A DNA stretch of 64,000 nucleotides, from positions 1-64,000 of the forward strand of contig JACRAY010000001.1 of NCBI GenBank assembly GCA_016213325.1. The letters are read 5' to 3'. This document shows positions 52,920 through 61,684 of the stretch, piece after piece. A program made the position numbers and the translations under genes. This DNA comes from Burkholderiales bacterium (GTDB taxonomy: Bacteria > Pseudomonadota > Gammaproteobacteria > Burkholderiales > Burkholderiaceae_C). The notes beneath the pieces were generated by a model. It worked only from the letters and a program-made list of their open reading frames with translations. It had not been told where the DNA came from and did no database searches. Within the stretch, counting starts at the first letter, position 1, and each line of letters starts with the position of its first letter.

Positions 52920-54155
52920 TCAGGCCGCAGCGAGCACCGTGCGGCGGGCCTTGCGCACGTTGACGGCCGTGCCGATCATCGCAACCTGCACGACGACCAG
53001 GCCCAGCCACACGCCCTGCCAGTTGCCGCGGTCCATCAGCGCGCCGAACACCAGCGGCGCAATGGCCTGGCCGATGTCGAGGCCGGAATACACCACGCCG
53101 TAGACGCGGCCGATCGCATGGGCGGGGGTCGACTTCTTGACGATCATGTCGCGCGACGGGCCAGCGATGCCCGAGGCAAAACCCATCGCTCCGAACATCA
53201 CGGGCACCAGCAGCGCGGGCATCGGCACCAGGGCGACCGAAAGCGCGACGATGGCGGCCGCTCCGAAGCCCAGTGCCACGATGCGTTCGCAGCGTTGCGG
53301 GTCGGCAACCAGGAAGCCGCCCAGCAGGATGCCGCCCGCGGCGCAAACCATGTAGATGGTCAGGCAGGCGGCCGCCATGGCCACCGGCACGCCGTGCATC
53401 TGCCGCGCGGCCTCGGGCGCGAAGGCCTGCACCACGCTGAGCGCCACGGCGTACAGCAGGAAGAACGTGAGGCACATCCACACGGCCGGGATGCGCAGGA
53501 AGTCGAAGCTGCCATCCTCGCGCCCGTGCGAGGAAGCCGCCGCCTTGGGGGCGGGCGCAAGTTCGAGCGTGCTGCGGTTGAACCATGCAAGCAGGAACAC
53601 GATGACCACGAAACCACCGGCAACGGCCAGCGCGACGCGCCAGGAGAACGCGATGGCGAGCGGCACGACGACCGCAGGCGCCAGCGCCCAGCCGAGGCTT
53701 CCGGTCAGCCCGTGCATGCTGTAGGCATGGCCCAGCCGTTGCGCGCTGACCTTGCGATTGAGCAGCGTGTAGTCCACCGGGTGAAACACGCCGTTGCCGA
53801 CACCCGCCACCACCGCGAAGAACGCCATGGAGCCGTAGCTGGGGCTGGCTGCAAAACCGAACGCGGCCGTGGCCAGCAGGGCCAGCCCGCCGAAGAGGAT
53901 GGGGCGCGGGCCGTACTTGTCCACCAAGAAGCCCGAGGCCGCCTGCACGCCGCACGACACGACGAAAAACACCGTCATCAGGAAGCCAAGCTCGATGTAG
54001 CTCGCGTTGAAGGCGTCTTTCAGCCAAGGGAACAGCGGCGCCAGCAGCAACTGGCAGAAGTGGCTGGTCAGGTGGGCCAGTCCCACCAGGCCGATGACGC
54101 CGGCGTCCTGCCGCAAGGGCGCAACTGGCAGGTCGGCGGTGCTCGAGGGGCTCAT
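52920..54155 (-). CDS. Major facilitator superfamily transporter
   Basis: 411 residues with about 12 helices and the loop 2-3 motif G-F-L-V-D-K-Y-G-P-R-P. The start at M-S-P-S-S-T (54155) precedes the first helix properly; an upstream extended frame runs through the AraC gene and is a shadow. Divergent from the araC-type gene by 73 bp, which suggests control by it. Substrate unknown; drug or sugar-type exporter. Confidence 0.88.
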   Translation of the reverse strand: MSPSSTADLPVAPLRQDAGVIGLVGLAHLTSHFCQLLLAPLFPWLKDAFNASYIELGFLMTVFFVVSCGVQAASGFLVDKYGPRPILFGGLALLATAAFGFAASPSYGSMAFFAVVAGVGNGVFHPVDYTLLNRKVSAQRLGHAYSMHGLTGSLGWALAPAVVVPLAIAFSWRVALAVAGGFVVIVFLLAWFNRSTLELAPAPKAAASSHGREDGSFDFLRIPAVWMCLTFFLLYAVALSVVQAFAPEAARQMHGVPVAMAAACLTIYMVCAAGGILLGGFLVADPQRCERIVALGFGAAAIVALSVALVPMPALLVPVMFGAMGFASGIAGPSRDMIVKKSTPAHAIGRVYGVVYSGLDIGQAIAPLVFGALMDRGNWQGVWLGLVVVQVAMIGTAVNVRKARRTVLAAA

Positions 54156-54228
54156 GGCTGCGAATCGTAGTCGGGCCGCGCGTTTCCGAAATGCGACAGG
54201 AAGACAGGTTTCTGCGAAAATCGGCCAA

Positions 54229-55047
54229 ATGCCGCCACGCAGGCTCCCCATCGCCACCGGCGATACCGTCCACTTCCAGCCCGACCGCAAGCGGCCGGTG
54301 CGCGTGCGCTCGCGTTCGCTGGCGGCCGACACGCATTTCGAGCCGCACAGCCACGCGTGGGCGCAGCTGGCCTACTGTGCCAGCGGCATCCTGCAGGTGA
54401 CGGCCACCACGGCGGCGGGAGACGAAATGACCTACATCGTGCCGCCGTCGCGCGCGGTGTGGATCGCGCCCGGCGCCCGGCATGCCGTGCACGTGCTGGA
54501 GGACGCGCAGTTCCGCACGCTCTACATCGACGCGTCGGCCCGGCCCAGGGGCTGGGACAGCTGCAAGGTCATCGTGGTATCGGGGCTGCTGCGCGAGCTG
54601 GTCGTGGCACTCGACGCGCTGCCGGCGCAATCATCCGACACTGAACGCGAGGCGCGGCTGGCGGCCCTGGTACTCGACGAGATCGGATGCGCCGACACGC
54701 TGCCGCTGGGCGTGCCCCTGCCGCCCGCACAGGGCGGCGACAAGCGCCTGCGGGCGCTGTGCGAAGCGGTGCTGCACGCGCCGTCGCAGCGCGCCACGCT
54801 CGCGCAGCAGGCCGCCGACGTGGGCGCCAGCGAGCGCACCATGGCGCGCCTGTTCCGCGAACAGCTGGGCACGACCTACCAGCAGTGGCGCCAGCAGGCG
54901 CTGCTGGCGCACGCATTGCCGATGCTCGCGCGCGGGCTGCCGGTGAGCCATGTGGCCGCAGCCAGCGGCTATGCGAGCGACAGTGCTTTCACCGCGATGT
55001 TCAAGTCGGCCATGGGGCAGCCGCCCAGCCACTTCCAGCGGGCGTAA
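54229..55047 (+). CDS. AraC-family transcriptional regulator
   Basis: 272 residues. An N-terminal cupin-like domain (H-F-E-P-H-S-H-A-W-A-Q-L, Y-I-V-P-P-S-R-A-V-W-I-P/A-P-G) is followed by two HTH motifs in the last 100 residues, with A-D-V-G-A-S-E-R-T-M-A-R-L-F and A-A-A-S-G-Y-A-S-D-S-A-F. Likely controls the divergent MFS gene. The intervening DNA holds GACAGG-AA-GACAGG, a possible direct-repeat site. Confidence 0.9.
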   Translation: MPPRRLPIATGDTVHFQPDRKRPVRVRSRSLAADTHFEPHSHAWAQLAYCASGILQVTATTAAGDEMTYIVPPSRAVWIAPGARHAVHVLEDAQFRTLYIDASARPRGWDSCKVIVVSGLLRELVVALDALPAQSSDTEREARLAALVLDEIGCADTLPLGVPLPPAQGGDKRLRALCEAVLHAPSQRATLAQQAADVGASERTMARLFREQLGTTYQQWRQQALLAHALPMLARGLPVSHVAAASGYASDSAFTAMFKSAMGQPPSHFQRA

Positions 55048-55058
55048 TCCAGGGCCTG

Positions 55059-55412
55059 TCACTTTCCGCGCCGGCGCGCGGCGGCGGCAAACGCCCGCCC
55101 GCCCCGCGCAGCGCGCTCCTGGTGGCGTGCGATGTTGCCGCAAACCAGGTCGCAAAGCGCATACACCGACTCGTCGCCGATGCTGTAGTAGACCGAGGTG
55201 CCCCGCGCCTCGCGCGCCACCAGCCCCTGCTGCATCAGGAACGACAGGTGCCGGGAGACGTTGGCCGACGTGTAGCCGGTGAGCTGCGCGATCTCGCCCA
55301 CGTTGCGCTCACCCGAGCGCAGCAGGTTCAGGATGTGCAGGCGGGTCGGCTCGGCGAGCGCCTGGAAATAGGCGGCCACCTGCTCGAGCGCTTCGGGGGG
55401 CAGGTCTTTCAT
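55059..55412 (-). CDS. ArsR-family regulator of the RND/DUF2892 operon
   Basis: 117 residues with an ArsR winged helix: E-P-T-R-L-H-I-L-N-L-L, V-G-E-I-A-Q-L-T-G-Y-T-S-A-N-V-S-R-H-L and R-E-A-R-G-T-S-V-Y-Y-S. The last helix has A-L-C-D-L-V-C-G-N-I-A-R-H, a C-x3-C plus His that could bind metal or react with sulfide or electrophiles. The Cys usual in helix 2 of BigR/SqrR-type sensors is Asn here. A 25-residue longer start (55487) is possible. Divergent from the efflux operon and probably its repressor. Confidence 0.87.
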   Translation of the reverse strand: MKDLPPEALEQVAAYFQALAEPTRLHILNLLRSGERNVGEIAQLTGYTSANVSRHLSFLMQQGLVAREARGTSVYYSIGDESVYALCDLVCGNIARHQERAARGGRAFAAAARRRGK

Positions 55413-55494
55413 CGTGTATGCAGGCCAGGTGCCAACCCCGATCATGCCGCAGGGCAGCGGGCCGCAGGCACCGGTTGGCGGATTCATCGGTTAC

Positions 55495-55523
55495 TTGACT
55501 ATTTAGCTATTTAGCTAAATAAT
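55495..55523 (+). promoter_or_regulatory. Promoter/operator of the RND operon
   Basis: TTGACT (55495-55500) and AATAAT (55518-55523) are separated by exactly 17 bp. The spacer and -10 contain the perfect palindrome TATTTAGCTAAATA (55508-55521) and an extra direct copy of TATTTAGC upstream (55500-55507). An ArsR dimer bound here would block the polymerase. Confidence 0.75.
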
Positions 55524-55546
55524 ACATCAAATCGACCTGCGACACC

Positions 55547-56623
55547 ATGAAAAACCCCCGACTCCTTCCGGCCGCCTTCGGCGCCGCCGCTGTCCTGGCC
55601 CTTCTCGCCCTGCTGGCCGCCTCGCCGGGCGCCACGTCCGCACAGCCGGACGCCGCGCCGCAGGCGGCCCTTGCGCGGGCAGCCGTGCAAAGCAGCGCGG
55701 ACAGCGGCCAGGCGGCCTTCGACGGCGTCGTGCAGGCGGTGCGGCAGACCGTGATCGCGGCCCAGGTGCCCGGCGCGGTCGTCGCGCTGGGCGTGCAGGC
55801 CGGCGACAGGGTGCAGGCGGGCCAGGTGCTGTTGCGGCTGGACGCACGCGCGGCCGAGCAGACCGCGGCGGCCGGTGCGGCGCAGGTCCGTGCCGCGCGG
55901 GCGGGGCTGGAGGCAGCCACTCGCGATTTCGACAGGCAGAAGCAGCTCTTCGCGCAGAAGTACATCAGCCAGGCCGCCCTGGACCGGGCCGAGGCACAGT
56001 TCAAGTCGACCAGCGCAGATGCGGCGGCGCAGCTGGCAAGTGCCGGCGCAGCGCGCACCCAGTCCGACTTCCATGTGATACGCGCGCCCTATGCCGGCGT
56101 CATCGCCGAAGTCGCGGTCGTGCTGGGTGACATGGCCATGCCCGGTCGTCCCCTGCTCACCATCTACGACCCCGCCGCGCTGCGCGTGAGCGCGCCCATC
56201 CCGCAGATGGTGGCCGCGCGGTTGGCCCCGGGCGCGCTGCCGCAGGCGGACATTCCCGCGGCCTCCACCGGCCGCCTGCAACCCGCACGTGTGCACCTGA
56301 TGCCGACGGTGGACCCTGCCACGCACACGCGGGAGCTTCGGCTCGACCTGCCGGCCGGGCTCACCGGCATTACGCCCGGCATGTTCGCGCGCGCCTGGCT
56401 GCCCGAGGCCGGGGGGGGTGTGCAACGGTTGTACGTGCCCGCGCGCTCCGTGCTCAAGCGCGCCGAGCTCACGGGCGTCTATGTCTTCGCTGCAGATGGC
56501 AAGCCCTTGCTGCGCCAGGTGCGGGTGGGGCGTGCAGAAGGCGAGCGCGTCGAAGTGCTGAGCGGCCTGGCCGCCGGCGAATGGGTCGCACTCGACCCGC
56601 AGGCCGCCGCGCGCGGCCGGTAG
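55547..56623 (+). CDS. RND efflux periplasmic adaptor (membrane fusion protein)
   Basis: 358 residues. A signal or anchor helix (8-27) is followed by the lipoyl/biotinyl-like halves V-Q-A-G-D-R-V-Q-A-G-Q-V-L-L-R-L-D and P-Y-A-G-V-I-A-E-V, a coiled-coil hairpin between them (about 105-155) and a beta-barrel. Links the RND pump to an outer-membrane channel; no tolC-like gene is nearby. 4 nt before the GTG of the RND gene. Confidence 0.9.
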   Translation: MKNPRLLPAAFGAAAVLALLALLAASPGATSAQPDAAPQAALARAAVQSSADSGQAAFDGVVQAVRQTVIAAQVPGAVVALGVQAGDRVQAGQVLLRLDARAAEQTAAAGAAQVRAARAGLEAATRDFDRQKQLFAQKYISQAALDRAEAQFKSTSADAAAQLASAGAARTQSDFHVIRAPYAGVIAEVAVVLGDMAMPGRPLLTIYDPAALRVSAPIPQMVAARLAPGALPQADIPAASTGRLQPARVHLMPTVDPATHTRELRLDLPAGLTGITPGMFARAWLPEAGGGVQRLYVPARSVLKRAELTGVYVFAADGKPLLRQVRVGRAEGERVEVLSGLAAGEWVALDPQAAARGR

Positions 56624-56627
56624 CCGG

Positions 56628-59600
56628 GTGGAACGCATGAACCCGACCACGCTCGGCATCTCCGGCCGCATCGCTGCGTTTTTCCAGTCCGCGCGCATCA
56701 CCCCGCTGCTGGCGCTCCTGGGCCTGCTGCTGGGCGCCTTTGCGGTGATGGTCACGCCGCGCGAGGAGGAGCCGCAGATCAACGTCACCATGGCCAACGT
56801 GCTCGTGCCCTTCCCCGGTGCATCGGTGCGCGACGTCGAACAGATGGTCGCGACGCCGGCCGAGCAGGTGCTGGCGCAGATCTCGGGCATCGAGCACGTG
56901 ACTTCCGTCTCGCGCCCGGGCATGGCCGTCATCACCGTGCAGTTCAAGGTGGGCATTCCCCGCACCGAGGCCCTGGTCCGCCTGTACGACACCGTGCACG
57001 CCAATGCCGACTGGCTGCCGCGCGGCCTGGGCGTCGGCGACCCGATCATCAAGCCCAAGGGCATCGACGACGTGCCCATCGTCAGCCTGACGCTGTTCGC
57101 GAAGGATCCGGCGCTGGGCGCTTTCGACCTGGAACGCGTGGCCCACAGCGTCGAGGCCGACCTCAAGCGGGTGCCCGGCACGCGCGAGGTGGCCACCATC
57201 GGCGGGCCTGGCCGGGGCGTGCTGGTCGAGCTCGACCCCGCCCGGATGGCCGGCGCCGGCGTGACCGTGGCCGAGATGCGGCAGGCGCTGCACGCCGCCA
57301 ACCTCGGCGCGCCGCTGGGCGACCTGCTGGGCGGCAACCGCGCAGTGGCGCTCGAGGCCGGGCCGTTCCTGCGCGATGCGCGCGACGTGGGCGAGCTCGT
57401 CATCGGCGTGCGCAACGGCCGGCCCGTCTTCCTGCAGGACGTGGCGGCCGTCCGCGACGGTCCCCTGCCCGCGCAGCGCTACGTGTGGCACGGCATCGCC
57501 GGCGAGGGCGGCGGTGAGTACCCCGCGGTCACGATTGCCGTGACGAAGAAGCCGGGCGAGAACGCCATCGACGTCGCCAGCGCGGTCGTACGCCGGGCGG
57601 GGGAGCTGCGCAACACGGTGATCCCGCAAGGTATCGAGGTGGCCCAGACGCGCAACTACGGCGCCACGGCCGACGACAAGGCCGGCAAGCTGATCCAGAA
57701 GCTCCTGTTCGCCACCGCCTCCGTGGTCGCCCTCGTGTTCCTGGCGCTCGGCCGCCGCGAAGCCGCCATCGTCGGCGCCGCAGTGGTGCTCACGCTCACC
57801 GTGACCCTCTTCGCCTCATGGGCCTGGGGCTTCACGCTGAACCGCGTGTCGCTGTTTGCGCTGATCTTCTCCATCGGCATCCTGGTGGACGACGCCATCG
57901 TCGTGGTGGAGAACATCCACCGCCACCAGGCGCTGGACCCGGGCCGCACCCTGGCCGAGCTGATCCCGGGCGCCGTGGACGAAGTGGGCGGGCCCACGAT
58001 CCTCGCCACGCTGACCGTCATCGCCGCGCTGCTGCCGATGGCTTTCGTCTCGGGCCTGATGGGTCCCTACATGGGCCCGATCCCGATCAACGCCAGCATG
58101 GGCATGCTGCTGTCGCTGGCCATCGCCTTCGTCGTCACGCCGTGGCTGGCGCGGTTGTGGATGAAGCATGCTCCCGCCGGTCATGCGGGCGGCTCGGGCG
58201 GCTTCGCCGCCAGGCTGGCGCCGCTCTTCGAGCGCGTGTTCCGCCCCCTGCTCGACGAACGCACGGGTCCGCGCAGCCGGCGCAAGCTGGGGCTGGCCGT
58301 GGCGGGGCTGATCGCCGTCTCGCTCGCCCTGCCCGCGGCGGGCCTGGTCGTGCTGAAGATGCTGCCGTTCGACAACAAGTCGGAGTTCCAGGTGGTCGTC
58401 GACATGCCGGCCGGCACGCCGCTGGAACAGACGGCGGCGGTGCTGCGCGAACTCGGCGCGCTGCTGGCGAAGCAGCCCGAAGTCACCGACTACCAGGCTT
58501 ATGCCGGGACCGCGGCGCCGATCAACTTCAACGGGCTGGTGCGGCAGTATTACCTGCGCGCCGGCAGTGAGTCCGGCGACCTGCAGGTGAACCTGGCCGA
58601 CAAGTCGCAGCGCCACGAGCAGAGCCACGCGATCGCCACGCGATTGCGCCCGCTGCTGCAGGCCATCGGCAAGCGCCATGGCGCCAACGTGAAAGTGGTC
58701 GAAGTGCCGCCCGGCCCGCCGGTGCAGGCGCCCATCGTCGCCGAGGTGTACGGCCCCGATGCCGACGGCCGGCGCGAAGTGGCACGGGCGGTGCGTGCGG
58801 TGTTCGACAAGACACCCGGCGTGGTTGACGTCGACGACAGCAGCATCGCGGACGCACCGCGCAAGCTGCTGCTGGTCGACCGCCGCAAGGCGGCGCTGCT
58901 GGGCGTGACGCAGGAGGCGGTCGTGGGCACGCTCAGGGCCGGCCTCGCGGGGGAGCCGACCACCTACCTGCATGACCAGGCCAAGTACCCGGCCGCAGCC
59001 GTGTTGCAGCTGCCCGCCGAACGCCAGGGCGACCTCGACACGCTGCTGCAGCTCGCGGTGCGCGGGTCGGCCGGCCAGCTCGTGCCGATCCGCGAACTCG
59101 TGACGGTGACCGACACCCAGCGCGAGCAACCCGCCTTCCACAAGGACCTGCTGCCGGTGAACTTCGTGACCGGCGATATGGCGGGCGACGTGGACAGCCC
59201 CCTGTATGGAATGTTCCGCATGCGCGGCGACCTGCAGCGCATCGCACCGCCCGGCGGCGGTTCGCTGGGTGAGTACTTCATCCGGCAGCCGGCCGATGCC
59301 TACCGCGGCTACGCGATCAAGTGGGACGGCGAATGGCAGGTCACCTACGAGACCTTCCGCGACATGGGCGCAGCCTATGCCGTCGGGCTCGTGCTCATCT
59401 ACCTGCTGGTGGTCGCGCAGTTCAGCTGCTACGTCGCCCCGCTCATCATCATGGCCCCCATCCCGCTCACCATCGTGGGCGTCATGCCCGGCCACGCGCT
59501 GCTCGGGGCGCAGTTCACCGCCACCAGCATGATCGGCATGATCGCGCTGGCCGGCATCATCGTGCGCAACTCGATCCTCCTGGTCGACTTCATCGCGCTG

Positions 59601-59879
59601 CAGCTGTCGCAGGGCGTGCCGCTCGAGCAAGCCGTCGTCGGCGCGGCAGCAACCCGTGCGCAGCCCATCCTGCTGACGGGCCTGGCGGCGATGCTGGGCG
59701 CGTTCTTCATCCTGGACGACCCCATTTTCAACGGCCTGGCGATCTCGCTGATCTTCGGCATCTTCGCGAGCACCCTGCTCACGCTGGTCGTGATCCCCCT
59801 TCTCTACTACCTGGCAGCCAAGCGGCGGGTCGTGGCTGCCCACCTCTGCAGTCCCGCTACACAAGGAAACCACCCATGA
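56628..59879 (+). CDS. RND-family efflux transporter
   Basis: 1083 residues, 12 helices in two repeats with large periplasmic domains after helices 1 and 7. Helix 4 contains F-S-I-G-I-L-V-D-D-A-I-V-V-V-E-N, the proton-relay Asp pair, so it is a proton-driven RND pump. The sequence is not close to AcrB in the docking parts; drug, dye or sulfur-metabolite export cannot be decided. GTG at 56628 or ATG at 56637 may be the start. Its stop overlaps the DUF2892 ATG. Confidence 0.93.
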   Translation: MERMNPTTLGISGRIAAFFQSARITPLLALLGLLLGAFAVMVTPREEEPQINVTMANVLVPFPGASVRDVEQMVATPAEQVLAQISGIEHVTSVSRPGMAVITVQFKVGIPRTEALVRLYDTVHANADWLPRGLGVGDPIIKPKGIDDVPIVSLTLFAKDPALGAFDLERVAHSVEADLKRVPGTREVATIGGPGRGVLVELDPARMAGAGVTVAEMRQALHAANLGAPLGDLLGGNRAVALEAGPFLRDARDVGELVIGVRNGRPVFLQDVAAVRDGPLPAQRYVWHGIAGEGGGEYPAVTIAVTKKPGENAIDVASAVVRRAGELRNTVIPQGIEVAQTRNYGATADDKAGKLIQKLLFATASVVALVFLALGRREAAIVGAAVVLTLTVTLFASWAWGFTLNRVSLFALIFSIGILVDDAIVVVENIHRHQALDPGRTLAELIPGAVDEVGGPTILATLTVIAALLPMAFVSGLMGPYMGPIPINASMGMLLSLAIAFVVTPWLARLWMKHAPAGHAGGSGGFAARLAPLFERVFRPLLDERTGPRSRRKLGLAVAGLIAVSLALPAAGLVVLKMLPFDNKSEFQVVVDMPAGTPLEQTAAVLRELGALLAKQPEVTDYQAYAGTAAPINFNGLVRQYYLRAGSESGDLQVNLADKSQRHEQSHAIATRLRPLLQAIGKRHGANVKVVEVPPGPPVQAPIVAEVYGPDADGRREVARAVRAVFDKTPGVVDVDDSSIADAPRKLLLVDRRKAALLGVTQEAVVGTLRAGLAGEPTTYLHDQAKYPAAAVLQLPAERQGDLDTLLQLAVRGSAGQLVPIRELVTVTDTQREQPAFHKDLLPVNFVTGDMAGDVDSPLYGMFRMRGDLQRIAPPGGGSLGEYFIRQPADAYRGYAIKWDGEWQVTYETFRDMGAAYAVGLVLIYLLVVAQFSCYVAPLIIMAPIPLTIVGVMPGHALLGAQFTATSMIGMIALAGIIVRNSILLVDFIALQLSQGVPLEQAVVGAAATRAQPILLTGLAAMLGAFFILDDPIFNGLAISLIFGIFASTLLTLVVIPLLYYLAAKRRVVAAHLCSPATQGNHP

Positions 59880-60085
59880 CATCCTGGCAACTCGTGCGCC
59901 TGTTCGCAGGCATCTTCATCCTGCTTTCCCTGGCCCTCGCGATACCCGGCAGCCCGCTGTTCGTGAGCACCTGGTGGCTGGCCTTCACCGCGTTCGTCGG
60001 CGCCAACCTGCTGCAGAGCTCGCTGACCCGGTGGTGCCCGCTCGAAATCATCCTGCGCAAACTCGGCGTGCGCAGCGGCTGTTGA
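59876..60085 (+). CDS. DUF2892 (YgaP-type) small inner-membrane protein
   Basis: 69 residues, two hydrophobic helices with the DUF2892 pattern (R-L-F-A-G-I-F-I-L-L-S-L-A, F-V-G-A-N-L-L-Q-S-S-L-T-R-W-C-P). The C-terminal R-W-C-P-L and ...G-C tail carry two Cys. In E. coli the same domain anchors the rhodanese YgaP under control of the ArsR-type YgaV. Overlaps the RND stop by 4 nt (ATGA). Confidence 0.9.
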   Translation: MTSWQLVRLFAGIFILLSLALAIPGSPLFVSTWWLAFTAFVGANLLQSSLTRWCPLEIILRKLGVRSGC

Positions 60086-60147
60086 CCGTACGTTTGACAG
60101 GGCCGCGATGTGCATCGCATGATGCGCCTCCCAATGGAGGACGCATC

Positions 60148-60810
60148 ATGTCTCTGCGCATCAACGACACCGCCCCGAACTTCAAGGCGACCACCACCCA
60201 GGGCCCGATCGATTTCCACGAATGGATCGGCGACGGCTGGGCTGTCCTGTTCTCGCACCCGAAGGACTTCACGCCGGTCTGCACCACCGAGCTCGGCTAC
60301 ATGGCGAAGATCGAGCCCGAGTTCACCAGGCGCGGCGCCAAGCTGGTCGGCCTGTCGGTCGACCCGGTGGACAGCCACAGCCGCTGGCTCGGCGACATCG
60401 AGGAGACGCAGGGCGCGAAGGTCAACTACCCGATCATCGGCGACCCCGACCTCGCGATTTCCAAGCTCTACAACATGCTCCCGGCCGAAGAGCCGGGCAC
60501 GTCGGACGGCCGGACGCCCGCGACCAACCAGACGGTGCGCACCGTCTTCGTGGTCGGGCCCGACAAGAAGATCAAGCTGATGCTGACCTACCCGATGACC
60601 ACGGGCCGCAACTTCGACGAGATCCTGCGCGTACTCGACTCGATGCAGCTCACCGCGAAGTACAAGGTCGCCACGCCCGTCAACTGGAAACAGGGCGACG
60701 ACGTGATCATCGCCGGCTCGGTGTCGGACGACGACGCGATGAAGCTGTTCCCGGGCGGCTGGAACGCCGTGAAGCCTTACTTGCGGGTCGTGAAGCAGCC
60801 AGGCAAGTAA
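60148..60810 (+). CDS. 1-Cys peroxiredoxin (Prx6 type)
   Basis: 220 residues. The peroxidatic Cys lies in D-F-T-P-V-C-T-T-E-L-G (residue about 45) with the preceding H-P-K-D, and no resolving Cys in the N-terminal domain. The C-terminal extension with P-V-N-W-K-Q-G-D-D-V-I and F-P-G-G is the Prx6 dimer domain. Reduces peroxides; a GGAGG box is at 60136-60140. Follows the DUF2892 gene by 62 nt, so it may extend the ArsR operon. Confidence 0.93.
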   Translation: MSLRINDTAPNFKATTTQGPIDFHEWIGDGWAVLFSHPKDFTPVCTTELGYMAKIEPEFTRRGAKLVGLSVDPVDSHSRWLGDIEETQGAKVNYPIIGDPDLAISKLYNMLPAEEPGTSDGRTPATNQTVRTVFVVGPDKKIKLMLTYPMTTGRNFDEILRVLDSMQLTAKYKVATPVNWKQGDDVIIAGSVSDDDAMKLFPGGWNAVKPYLRVVKQPGK

Positions 60811-60811
60811 C

Positions 60812-61243
60812 TCACCCCGAGTAGTCGGGCTGCGGTTGCCGCACGGCCCAGTCGTGGATCGCCATGCCGGCCAGCATGGCCACGACGAACAGCAGCGCCT
60901 GCCAATGCCCGGCGCCAGCCGCGACGATGGCTGGTCCCGGGCAGAAGCCGGCCAGTCCCCATCCGATGCCGAACACCAGGCTGCCTTCGATGAGCGGCCG
61001 GTCGACGGCTACGTTCGCGGGCAGCATCATGGGGGCGCCCAGCACGGCCGTCGTGCGCCGCTTCGCCAGCGTGAAGCCGACGACGCCGACGGCGATGGCG
61101 CCGGCCATCACGAGCGCCAGCGACGGGTCCCACGCACCCGCGAGGTCGAGGAAGCCGATGACTTTGCCGGGGTCGCTCATGCCCGAGACGATGAGGCCCA
61201 GCCCGAACAGCAGGCCCACGCAGAATTCGATCGCGCGTGACAC
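60812..61243 (-). CDS. YeeE/YedE-family sulfur transport protein, half B
   Basis: 143 residues with four to five helices and the motif G-W-G-L-A-G-F-C-P-G-P-A, one half of the YeeE/YedE (TsuA/PmpB-type) thiosulfate or sulfur-compound channel. GTG start 9 nt after the companion half. Convergent with prx by one base. Works with the next gene as a two-component version of the fused transporter. Confidence 0.88.
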   Translation of the reverse strand: MSRAIEFCVGLLFGLGLIVSGMSDPGKVIGFLDLAGAWDPSLALVMAGAIAVGVVGFTLAKRRTTAVLGAPMMLPANVAVDRPLIEGSLVFGIGWGLAGFCPGPAIVAAGAGHWQALLFVVAMLAGMAIHDWAVRQPQPDYSG

Positions 61244-61252
61244 GGCACCCCC

Positions 61253-61684
61253 CTAGGCGATGACGTGGCGCACCACGAACACCGTGGCGAACCCTGCCGC
61301 CATGAAGGCCAGTGTGGCGACGAGCGAGCGAGGCGACAGGCGCGACAGCCCGCAGACGCCGTGGCCGCTGGTACAGCCCGAGCCGCGGCGCGTCCCCCAG
61401 CCCACCAGCAAGCCCGCCAGCACGAGCATGGGCGCGCCCGCCGGGAAGCGCGGCTGCACCGGTTCAGCGAACAGCAGCCAGACCCACGGCGCCGCCAGCA
61501 GCCCGGCGAGCAAGGCGATGCGCCACGGCAGGTCGCCCGGCGAGAGGCGAACCAGCCCCGACAGCACGCTGCTCGCGCCCAGCACGCGGCCGTTCAGCAG
61601 GATGAAGGCTGCGGCTGCCAGCCCGATCATCACGCCGCCCACGAGCGAGGCCCAGGGCGTGAAGTGGTTGAAGTCGATGGTCAT
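61253..61684 (-). CDS. YeeE/YedE-family sulfur transport protein, half A
   Basis: 143 residues, hydrophobic, with G-S-G-C-T-S-G-H-G-V-C-G-L-S, the conserved Cys-containing motif of the first half. The ATG overlaps the hutF stop (ATGA), so it is translated with the hut genes. Together with half B it probably imports a sulfur compound such as thiosulfate. Confidence 0.88.
   Translation of the reverse strand: MTIDFNHFTPWASLVGGVMIGLAAAAFILLNGRVLGASSVLSGLVRLSPGDLPWRIALLAGLLAAPWVWLLFAEPVQPRFPAGAPMLVLAGLLVGWGTRRGSGCTSGHGVCGLSRLSPRSLVATLAFMAAGFATVFVVRHVIA

Noticed and set aside
56628-59879. Heavy-metal (CusA-type) RND assignment
   Set aside because: No His- or Met-rich metal motifs and no cusB/cusC-like neighbours; the ArsR neighbour alone does not prove metal export.
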